Shown in pieces: positions 45,026-51,792 of a stretch of 64,000 nt of DNA. Position 1 is the stretch's first letter. Every line of letters starts with the position of its first letter. A program made the translations under genes and the position numbers. This DNA is from Micromonospora cremea (GTDB lineage: Bacteria > Actinomycetota > Actinomycetes > Mycobacteriales > Micromonosporaceae), in assembly GCF_900143515.1 (NCBI RefSeq), contig NZ_FSQT01000002.1, positions 3,969,501 to 4,033,500 on the forward strand. Direction: 5' to 3'. Below the pieces are notes generated by a model that did not search any database, had not been told where the DNA came from, and was given only the letters and a program-made list of their open reading frames with translations.

Positions 45026-45048
45026 TCATCAGAAGGCTATTCTGATGA
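45026..45048. promoter_or_regulatory. 23-bp TetR operator over divergent leaderless promoters
   Basis: TCATCAGAA-GGCTA-TTCTGATGA is a perfect 9-bp inverted repeat with a 5-bp spacer. It contains the -10 box TATTCT (45038-45043) of the glycosyltransferase, 7 nt before its ATG at 45051, and covers the -35 zone of the TetR promoter. Confidence 0.82.
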
Positions 45049-45050
45049 CT

Positions 45051-46202
45051 ATGCGCGTCCTCTTCTCAACCACGCCCGCTTTCGGGCACTTTCTCCCCCT
45101 GCTGCCTCTGGCCCGAGCGTTCCGCCGGCAGGGCCATGACGTCGCCGTCGTCACCGCCGTGGGCATGACCCCGCTCATCGCACCCGAGGGCATTGAGCTG
45201 CTGCCGGCCGGGCCCATGCCGGACGTGCTCTTCGCCGAGGTGGGTCGCAAGCTGGGCCTCAACCCCGCGACAGAGCCCACTCCGGAGGCGGTCGCCGAGT
45301 TCTTCGCCGGGGTCCGGGTCGACCTGACCGCCGATGAGGCGTTGGCGCAGGCGAAGCGCTGGCAGCCGGATCTGATCATCAACGAGATGGTCGACTTCGT
45401 GGGACCGCTGGTCGCCGCCGGGCTCGGCGTACCGCTGGCCACCCTCGCCTTCGGGCCGTCGGTGCCGGCCGAGTTCACCGACGTGCTGACTGCCGTGGTC
45501 CGCACGCGCTACGAGGAGCGGGGACTGCCAGCGCCGGAGCACACCCCCTCCGGCCGCTGGCTGCTGGACACCTGCCCGCCCGGCCTTCAGTTCCCGGACT
45601 TCGCCGTACCCCCGGGCGTGCAGCGGATCGCGCTGCGACCGGAACCCCACCAGGCGCTCGACGCCCCGACCGGCGCCGACGCCCCGGCGGCCGGCGGTCG
45701 CCGCCGCGTGCTGGTGAGCTTCGGTACCGTCTTCGCCGACCCGGCCGTGGTCGGCCCGCTGCTGGGCGCCCTCACCGCCCTCGACGTCGACGTGCTGGCC
45801 ACGCTCGGCCTGGACGGCAAGCCGGAGGACTACCAGCTCGACTCGGACCGGGTGGAGTTCAGCCCGTTCGTGCCGCTGGCCCAGTTGCTGGGGAACGTCG
45901 ACGCGGTCATCTCGCACGGTGGCGCCGGCACCACCCTCGGCACGCTGGCCCGTGGCATCCCGATGGTGGTCGTGCCGCAGGGCGCCGACCAGTTCATCCA
46001 GGCGGATCGGGTCTCGGCGTCCGGCGCGGGCCTCGCACTGGCGCCCGGGCAGGCCGAGCCGGCGGCCATTGCGGCGGCCCTGCGCCGGCTGCTCGATGAG
46101 CCGACGTTCACCGTTGAGGCGCGCCGGATCAGCGCCGAGGTCAGCGTGATGCCGTCCCCCGACGAGGTCGCCGAGCGCCTGTGCGCCGAGGTGACCGGGT
46201 AG
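45051..46202 (+). CDS. GT1-family (macrolide-type) glycosyltransferase
   Basis: 383 residues, GT-B fold. MRVLFSTTPAFGHFLPLLPLA is the N-terminal acceptor-domain start typical of MGT/UGT enzymes. The C-terminal donor motif SHGGAGTTLGTLARGIPMV with the HGGAGT core and the PQGADQ sugar-binding residues is intact. Enzymes of this type glycosylate macrolides, flavonoids or other aglycones, often as self-resistance. The ATG at 45051 fits the leaderless -10; an ATG two codons earlier lies inside the operator. Under control of the divergent TetR. Confidence 0.9.
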   Translation: MRVLFSTTPAFGHFLPLLPLARAFRRQGHDVAVVTAVGMTPLIAPEGIELLPAGPMPDVLFAEVGRKLGLNPATEPTPEAVAEFFAGVRVDLTADEALAQAKRWQPDLIINEMVDFVGPLVAAGLGVPLATLAFGPSVPAEFTDVLTAVVRTRYEERGLPAPEHTPSGRWLLDTCPPGLQFPDFAVPPGVQRIALRPEPHQALDAPTGADAPAAGGRRRVLVSFGTVFADPAVVGPLLGALTALDVDVLATLGLDGKPEDYQLDSDRVEFSPFVPLAQLLGNVDAVISHGGAGTTLGTLARGIPMVVVPQGADQFIQADRVSASGAGLALAPGQAEPAAIAAALRRLLDEPTFTVEARRISAEVSVMPSPDEVAERLCAEVTG

Positions 46203-46213
46203 CTCGCCGGATC

Positions 46214-46250
46214 CTGGTGGGAACGGCACTCGGCGGGCTTTTCCCACCAG
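46214..46250 (+). terminator. Terminator after the glycosyltransferase
   Basis: CTGGTGGGAA pairs perfectly with TTCCCACCAG across a 17-nt loop, 11 nt after the stop. Confidence 0.6.
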
Positions 46251-46304
46251 AATCGCTGGCCACAGGTCGAGCCTGCTGGTCCGATGCCCGGGCCGTGGGG
46301 CAGA

Positions 46305-46386
46305 CTGGGAGGCGACGCGACTGGCGGCACCTGGGATGGCAGAACCATCGGGGAGCTCATCGCGGGGGTCGACCGCCTGGGCTTCC
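46305..46386 (+). promoter_or_regulatory. ZTP riboswitch (pfl motif) upstream of folD
   Basis: The conserved blocks of the ZTP aptamer occur in order: the GACTGGCG block after helix P1 strand CGCGA (46316-46320), the P2 hairpin GATGG/CCATC (46335-46349), GGGGAGC (46350-46356), the P1 partner TCGCG (46360-46364) and the ligand-binding CCGCCTGGGC (46373-46382). The folD ribosome site follows within about 10 nt and the ATG 20 nt after the last block, so control of translation is likely. The class senses ZMP/ZTP, which build up when 10-formyl-tetrahydrofolate is short. Confidence 0.88.
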
Positions 46387-46401
46387 GCGCTGGGGAGAGC
46401 C

Positions 46402-47289
46402 ATGCCGTCAACCGCAGAGACGACCACCACCCACGCCGCTACGCTGCTGCCCGGTCAGCCGGTGGCCGACGCGGTCCTCGCCGACGTTGCCGTGCGGGTG
46501 GCCAGACTCCGCGACGCGGGCGTCGTCCCGGCCCTGGCCACCGTTCTGGTCGGCGACGACGACGCCAGTGCCGGCTACATCGGCATCAAGCAGCGCCAGG
46601 CCGCCGGGCTGGGCTTCGCCTCGCCGCACCGCCACCTGCCCGCCGATGCCACGCAGGAACAACTCCACGAGGTGATCGCCGCTTTCAACGCCGACCCCGC
46701 AGTACACGGAATCCTCGTGCAGTATCCGGTCCCCGGCCACCTGGACTACGACGCGGCGTTGCAGAGGATCGACCCGGACAAGGACGTCGACGGCATGCAT
46801 CCGCTGAACCTCGGTCGGCTCGCACTCGGGCTGCCGGGCCCGGTGCCCTGCACGCCAGCCGGCATCGAGGCGTTGCTGGCCCACCATGGCATTCCGGTCT
46901 CCGGGCGCGAGGTGGTCATCCTCGGCCGCGGTGCCACGCTCGGGCGGCCACTCGCGACCCTTCTCGCCCAGAAGCGCCCCACCGCCAACGCGGCCGTCAC
47001 GGTCGTGCACACCGGCGTCGCCGACTGGCCCCGATACACCCGCCGAGCCGACATCCTGATCGCTGCTGCTGGCGTGCCCGGCATCATCCAGCCCGAGCAC
47101 GTCAAGCCGGGGGCCGTCGTCATCGGCGGCGGCGTGCGGTACGCGGGTCGGCGGCTGCTGCCGGACGTCGACGAGACGTGCGCCGCGGTCGCCGGGGCGA
47201 TCACCCCGCGCGTGGGCGGCGTGGGCCCGACCACGGTGGCCATGCTCTTCCGCAACGCCGTCGCCGCCGCCGAGCGTCAGGTCGGATAG
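46402..47289 (+). CDS. folD: Bifunctional methylenetetrahydrofolate dehydrogenase/cyclohydrolase
   Basis: 295 residues. Interconverts 5,10-methylene- and 10-formyl-tetrahydrofolate using NADP. The catalytic Lys is in SAGYIGIKQRQA, the Asp/Gly-rich DKDVDGMHPLNLG motif near residue 125, the dinucleotide site GRGATLGRPLATLL and the C-terminal PRVGGVGPTTVAML motif are all present. The ATG at 46402 follows GGGGAGA and the ZTP riboswitch. This explains its regulation: low 10-formyl-THF raises ZMP and turns folD on. Confidence 0.95.
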   Translation: MPSTAETTTTHAATLLPGQPVADAVLADVAVRVARLRDAGVVPALATVLVGDDDASAGYIGIKQRQAAGLGFASPHRHLPADATQEQLHEVIAAFNADPAVHGILVQYPVPGHLDYDAALQRIDPDKDVDGMHPLNLGRLALGLPGPVPCTPAGIEALLAHHGIPVSGREVVILGRGATLGRPLATLLAQKRPTANAAVTVVHTGVADWPRYTRRADILIAAAGVPGIIQPEHVKPGAVVIGGGVRYAGRRLLPDVDETCAAVAGAITPRVGGVGPTTVAMLFRNAVAAAERQVG

Positions 47290-47445
47290 GGATCGTCGAC
47301 GGGCAGGCAAGGTCCGCGGGTTCCGCGGATATCGGGGTTTCCTGCGACCGGGATACCGCGATATCGCTGATGTCGAGTTGACCATGCCGGGGTGCTGTCG
47401 CCAGCGCTTCACGGCCCCTGGCCCCCGGGCCAGCGCCGCCGTTTC

Positions 47446-47499
47446 GATCAAGAGGTTTGCGTCAACGGGAACGCGGTTCTTGACGCAAACCTCTTGGTC
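47446..47499. terminator. Long inverted repeat between folD and a TetR gene
   Basis: CAAGAGGTTTGCGTCAA (47449-47465) pairs perfectly with its complement at 47480-47496. An inner GAAC-GCG-GTTC helix continues the stem, and one mismatch later it extends outwards by GA/TC. It lies between the convergent folD and TetR genes and probably terminates both. Its AT-rich arms differ from the GC-rich surroundings, so a small mobile-element origin is possible. Confidence 0.65.
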
Positions 47500-47534
47500 A
47501 ACAGGCTGGACGGGGGAGGGGAGAGGGCGGGTCG

Positions 47535-48269
47535 TCAGGCTTCGCGGGCGAGGCGTTGCTCGACGAGGACCTGGACGCCGTCGAGGATCCTTTGCAGGCC
47601 GAACTGGTACAGCCAGTCGCGGTCGGCCTCGGGGTCGTCGGTCGAGGCGAAGCCGCCGCCGGTGAACGCGGCCATCAGCGCGGGGAACCGCGTTGGATCG
47701 ATGACGCGGGTGAAGAGCGTCTCGTACGGGTCGGTGTCGTCGGCCGCGGTGGCAGCACCGGCCGCGTGGAACGTCAGGTCGGCCAAGCTGTGGGCCTGGA
47801 CGAGCAGGATGGCCGCCACCTTCTCGCCTTCGTCGAGTGGAGTCGAGCCGAGTGCGCGGAGTCCGTACTCGAGCCAGCCGAGTTGGTGCGGCGTGGCGGG
47901 CGGGCCGAACATCGTCAGCGTCTGCAGGAGCCACGGGTGGCGGCGGAACTTGCGCACGACGGTCCACGCCCAGCGTTCCAGGTCCGCCCGCCAGCCCTGG
48001 CCCGTGACCAGGTCCGTGGGTGGGGGGCCGACGGCGGCCTCCTGCATGTGCAGGATCAGCTCTTCCTTGCTCCCAACGTGCCGGTAGAGCGACATCGTGG
48101 TGAACCCGAGGCTCTTGGCGACCCGGCTCATCGACACGGCGCCGAGGCCGTCGGTGTTGGCGATCTCGATCGCGGTGCTGACGATGCGTGCAAGTGACAG
48201 CCCCTCCCGTGGTTCGGGAGTGGGCTTGGCCGACCAAACCGCCTCGAGCGGCGACATCGCACGTTCCAT
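47535..48269 (-). CDS. TetR-family repressor (TetR_C tetracycline-repressor type)
   Basis: 244 residues. The helix-turn-helix VSMSRVAKSLGFTTMSLYRHVGSKEEL matches the TetR/ActII class, and the long C-terminal domain is of the tetracycline-repressor type usual beside drug exporters. Divergent from the DrrAB-like ABC genes, with a 15-bp palindrome between. The ATG at 48269 follows TAGGAT (48278-48283 on the minus strand) by 8 nt. Confidence 0.9.
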   Translation of the reverse strand: MERAMSPLEAVWSAKPTPEPREGLSLARIVSTAIEIANTDGLGAVSMSRVAKSLGFTTMSLYRHVGSKEELILHMQEAAVGPPPTDLVTGQGWRADLERWAWTVVRKFRRHPWLLQTLTMFGPPATPHQLGWLEYGLRALGSTPLDEGEKVAAILLVQAHSLADLTFHAAGAATAADDTDPYETLFTRVIDPTRFPALMAAFTGGGFASTDDPEADRDWLYQFGLQRILDGVQVLVEQRLAREA

Positions 48270-48274
48270 CGGGG

Positions 48275-48305
48275 TTGATCCTATACCTGGTGTATGGCAT
48301 ACACT
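48275..48305 (+). promoter_or_regulatory. TetR operator and leaderless promoter of the drug exporter
   Basis: GTGTATG-G-CATACAC (48290-48304) is a perfect 7-bp inverted repeat around one base. A -35 TTGATC (48275-48280) and -10 TACACT (48300-48305) flank and overlap it, and the ATG at 48312 follows 6 nt later. The divergent TetR product is the likely ligand. Confidence 0.78.
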
Positions 48306-48311
48306 GAGTTT

Positions 48312-49295
48312 ATGACGTACACAGTCGAGCTTGAATCACTCACGAAGCGGTTCGGCGATGTCGCCGTACTCGATGGTGTTGACCTGCGGGTCGAACGCGG
48401 CAGCGTCGCGGCGCTGCTGGGGCCGAACGGCGCCGGCAAGACGACGGCGGTCAAAGTGCTCTCCACGCTGCTGCGTCCGGACGGCGGCCGGGCCGTGGTG
48501 GCCGGACATGACGTCGTCTCCGCGCCGGCGGCGGTCCGCCGGTCGATCAGCCTCACCGGTCAGTACGCGGCGGTCGACGAGATGCTCACCGGCCGGGAGA
48601 ACCTGATTTTGATGGGTCGGCTACGGCACCTCACCGGCGCGGCGGCGCGAGCTCGAGCCGACGAGCTGCTCGACCGCTTCGAGCTGACGGCGGCCGGCGG
48701 GCGGCGGGTCTCGACCTACTCCGGCGGCATGGCCCGCCGCCTGGACATCGCACTGAGTCTCGTCGTCGAGCCTCGGGTCCTGTTCCTCGACGAGCCGACC
48801 ACCGGGCTGGACCCGCGCAGCCGCCGCGACGTCTGGGGCTCGATCGGGGAGTTGGCCGCTGCCGGCGTCACCGTCCTGCTGACCACCCAGTACCTGGAGG
48901 AGGCGGACCGGTTGGCGGACCAGATCACCGTGCTGAACGGTGGCCGGGTCGCGGCCGAGGGGACCGCCGAGCAGCTCAAGGCCCGGATCGGCGGCGAGAC
49001 GGCGCAGCTCTTCCTGCCCGACGCCGGTACGCTCGCCCGCGCCGTGCCGCTACTCACCGCGACCGCGGTACCCATCAGGGAGGACGCGGAGACGCTGTCC
49101 GTGCACGTTCCCACCGACGGCAGCGCGGCGGCGGTGCGGGACCTGCTCGGCCTGCTCCACGCCCGGGGCGTCGATGTGGAGCGGCTCGCGTTGCACCGGC
49201 CCACTCTCGATGAGGTGTTCCTCGCACTGACCGAGCAGCCGCCGACGGAGCAGCCGCAGACCGGCCAGCCGCAGGCCGTGGCGGTGACCCGATGA
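48312..49295 (+). CDS. DrrA-like drug-resistance ABC transporter ATPase
   Basis: 327 residues. Walker A GPNGAGKTT (about 35-43), signature YSGGMARRL, Walker B RVLFLDEP and the QYLEEADRLADQI segment typical of the daunorubicin-resistance DrrA class. The C-terminal extension ends in a Gln/Pro repeat (TEQPPTEQPQTGQPQ). The ATG at 48312 fits the leaderless promoter better than the in-frame ATG at 48294, which lies inside the operator. Overlaps the permease start (ATGA). Confidence 0.93.
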   Translation: MTYTVELESLTKRFGDVAVLDGVDLRVERGSVAALLGPNGAGKTTAVKVLSTLLRPDGGRAVVAGHDVVSAPAAVRRSISLTGQYAAVDEMLTGRENLILMGRLRHLTGAAARARADELLDRFELTAAGGRRVSTYSGGMARRLDIALSLVVEPRVLFLDEPTTGLDPRSRRDVWGSIGELAAAGVTVLLTTQYLEEADRLADQITVLNGGRVAAEGTAEQLKARIGGETAQLFLPDAGTLARAVPLLTATAVPIREDAETLSVHVPTDGSAAAVRDLLGLLHARGVDVERLALHRPTLDEVFLALTEQPPTEQPQTGQPQAVAVTR

Positions 49296-50074
49296 CCGCC
49301 CCCGAGCTGACCCGGGTGCCCGGCGTGATCGTGGACGTGAGCGCCCTGGTCGGTCGTGGTCTGCGACGCTCGATTCGCAGCGTCGACGCGTTGATCACCG
49401 CAATTGTGCTGCCGGTGTTGATCCTGCTGTCGTTCGTCTACGTCTTCGGCGGCGCGATCGAGACGGGCACCCGGTACCTGACGTATGTCGTACCGGGGAT
49501 CGTGCTGATTTGCGCGGCCTTCGGCTCGGCCGGCACCGGAGTGGGGGTGAACCAGGACATGACGACGGGGATGATCGCCCGCCTCCGCTCGCTGCCGGTC
49601 CTCGGGTCGGCGGTGCTGGTCGGGCACATCGTGGCCAGCGTGGCGCGCAACCTGCTCTCGACGACCATCGTCGTCGCGGTGGCGGTGCTGCTCGGCTTTC
49701 GGCCGACGGCCTCGGTGCTCGACTGGGTGGCGCTGCTCGGGCTGCTGGTGCTGTTCATGTCCGGGATCTCGGCGCTGTCGGCCGCCTTCGGTCTGCTGGT
49801 GTCGAACGCCGAGGCGGCCGGTGCATTCTCCTTCGTGGTGCTGTTCCTGCCGTATGTGAGCAGCGCGTTCGTGCCGCCGGAGACGATGCCGGCCTTTCTC
49901 CAGGGGTTCGCCCGCAACCAGCCCATGACCCCGCTGGTCGAGACGGCCCGCGGGCTGCTGGTGGGCGGTCCGGTCGCCGAGTCGGCCCCGACCGCACTCG
50001 CCTGGGCCGTCGGGTTCCTGGTGGTCGGCGTGGCCGCGTCCGGCGTGCTGTTCCGGCGACGGGCGAGCCACTGA
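49292..50074 (+). CDS. DrrB-like ABC-2 transporter permease
   Basis: 260 residues, six predicted transmembrane helices. The N-terminal DVSALVGRGLRRSIRS and the later NQPMTPLVETARGLL segment are typical of DrrB/ABC-2 drug exporters. The ATG overlaps the ATPase stop, so the two subunits are coupled. The pair probably exports a hydrophobic drug or a self-made metabolite, induced by ligand release of the TetR repressor. Confidence 0.92.
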   Translation: MTAPELTRVPGVIVDVSALVGRGLRRSIRSVDALITAIVLPVLILLSFVYVFGGAIETGTRYLTYVVPGIVLICAAFGSAGTGVGVNQDMTTGMIARLRSLPVLGSAVLVGHIVASVARNLLSTTIVVAVAVLLGFRPTASVLDWVALLGLLVLFMSGISALSAAFGLLVSNAEAAGAFSFVVLFLPYVSSAFVPPETMPAFLQGFARNQPMTPLVETARGLLVGGPVAESAPTALAWAVGFLVVGVAASGVLFRRRASH

Positions 50075-50216
50075 CACGACCCAGCGCGCCGGAGTGGCGA
50101 CACAGAGTGCCGAGCGTCGGCACTTCACAGCCATCTCACAGGGCCCCTGGTTAGGGTGCCCACGAGTCAACGTCCGACTCCATCCTGGAGCGGTCGGCTG
50201 TCGCACAGGAGTTCCG

Positions 50217-51167
50217 ATGGTCTTCAAGAAGATGTTGAGCGCGTTCGGTGTCGGCGGTCCCAGCGTGGACACCGTGCTGACCAACCCCAACACCCGGCCT
50301 GGTCTGACCCTCGACGGTCAGGTCAACCTCGTCGGCGGTGACAGCCCGGCGGCCATCGAGCAGGTGGTGCTCGGCCTGGTCACCCGGGTCGAGGTCGAGG
50401 GACACGACACCGAGTACGCGGGCACCATGGAGTTTCACCGGATGGCCGTCAGCGGCCCGCTCCAGCTCGCGCCGAAGCAGCAGCTTTCGATCCCGTTCCA
50501 GCTGCCGGTTCCGTGGGAGACCCCGATCACCGACGTGTACGGCCAGCGCCTGCACGGCATGACGATGGGCCTGCGTACCGAGTTGGCGGTGGCCCGCGCC
50601 GTGGACAAGAGCGACCTGGATCAGGTGGCGGTGCACCCGCTGCCGGTGCACGAGCGGATCCTGGAGGCGTTCCAGCGGCTGGGCTTCCGGTTCAAGCACG
50701 CCGACCTGGAGCGCGGCCACATCCGGGGCGTCCAGCAGACGCTGCCGTTCTACCAGGAGATCGAGTTCTTCGCCTCGCCGCAGTACGCCAGCACGATCCG
50801 GGAGGTCGAGCTGACCTTCGTGACCAGTCAGCGCGGCGTGGACGTGATCCTGGAGTGCGACAAGCGCGGTGGCTTCCTCAGCGCCGGCCACGATGCTTTC
50901 GGCCGGTACCAGGTGTCGCACGCCGACGTCGACCGCGTCGACTGGGCGCAGGTGGTGGACGGCTGGCTGCGCGAGACCACCTCCCGTTACGGCAGCCTGC
51001 GCTCGCAGGGCTTCGGGCCGGGTCACGGCCACGGGCACGGCCGGGGGCACGGGATGGGCGGCATGGTGGCCGGCGCGGCGCTCGGGGTGGCCGGCGGCAT
51101 GATCGCCGGCGAGATGATCGAGGACGCCTTCGAGGGTGATTTCGGCGGCGATTTCGGCGGCGAGTAG
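50217..51167 (+). CDS. spo0M: Spo0M-like sporulation control protein
   Basis: 316 residues. An arrestin-like beta-sandwich (about 1-230) begins MVFKKMLSAFGVGGPSVDTVL, typical of Spo0M/SpoOM proteins that affect sporulation and cell division. The C-terminal part has a His/Gly stretch (GHGHGHGRGHG) and a glycine-rich hydrophobic segment (MVAGAALGVAGGMIAG), then an acidic tail. AGGAG stands 5 nt before the ATG. The His/Gly tail could bind metal; its role is not known. Confidence 0.88.
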   Translation: MVFKKMLSAFGVGGPSVDTVLTNPNTRPGLTLDGQVNLVGGDSPAAIEQVVLGLVTRVEVEGHDTEYAGTMEFHRMAVSGPLQLAPKQQLSIPFQLPVPWETPITDVYGQRLHGMTMGLRTELAVARAVDKSDLDQVAVHPLPVHERILEAFQRLGFRFKHADLERGHIRGVQQTLPFYQEIEFFASPQYASTIREVELTFVTSQRGVDVILECDKRGGFLSAGHDAFGRYQVSHADVDRVDWAQVVDGWLRETTSRYGSLRSQGFGPGHGHGHGRGHGMGGMVAGAALGVAGGMIAGEMIEDAFEGDFGGDFGGE

Positions 51168-51176
51168 TCGTCCAGA

Positions 51177-51221
51177 CGCGACGGTGGCCTCCGGGAGGTT
51201 CTCCCGGAGGCCACCGTCGCG
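51177..51221. terminator. Bidirectional 21-bp hairpin terminator
   Basis: Perfect 21-bp arms at 51177-51197 and 51201-51221 around a 3-nt loop, between the convergent spo0M and membrane-protein genes. Confidence 0.85.
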
Positions 51222-51241
51222 TCGTGCTACCGCGTACCCGG

Positions 51242-51619
51242 TCAGTGCCGGGCCTTGCGCTCCTCGGCGCTGCGCCAGTTGCTGCCGGCCTTGGCCAGGC
51301 CTCGGCTACCGAGGTAGCCCAGCGTCAGCAGGGTGATCAGGAACCAGGCGTTGTCAGCGCGGAAGATGTCCACCCCCGCCGAGTTCTTCCCGACCACCTG
51401 CGAAGCGCCCAGTACGGCGACCACCGCGGCGATATAGATCCAGAACTCGGTGGTCTTGAACGCCTGCTTGGTCTCCGTACCGGGTGCCTGGATGTCGTTC
51501 CGACGCCCGTCCTGCATGACCGGCATCTGCCGGGTCTGCGTGTTCTGCATTGATGCCGGGTTCTGGACGTCCGAGGTCGGCCGGTTCATCGGCCGGGTGG
51601 AAGCAGCCTGCGTGCTCAT
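51242..51619 (-). CDS. Two-helix membrane protein of unknown function
   Basis: 125 residues. A polar, Gln/Met-rich N-terminal half (about 1-65) is followed by two transmembrane helices (about 68-85 and 95-112) and a basic tail. GAGGAGG stands 6 nt before the ATG. Proteins of this shape are widespread in Micromonosporaceae as hypothetical membrane proteins. No motif points to a function. Confidence 0.82.
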   Translation of the reverse strand: MSTQAASTRPMNRPTSDVQNPASMQNTQTRQMPVMQDGRRNDIQAPGTETKQAFKTTEFWIYIAAVVAVLGASQVVGKNSAGVDIFRADNAWFLITLLTLGYLGSRGLAKAGSNWRSAEERKARH

Positions 51620-51792
51620 CTGGTCCTCCTCAGGATGCGATGAGTCGTACCTGCATTCCCTCGCCCCGCTACCGCGTTTCGGCCACGGCACGGTTCGTGT
51701 TCACGGCGGGGACACCCCCGACTACCCGAGGCCCCTGAGCAGGTAACACCTGACCGCCGGCCAAAAAGATCCCAGCCGGCGGTCAGGTGCGG

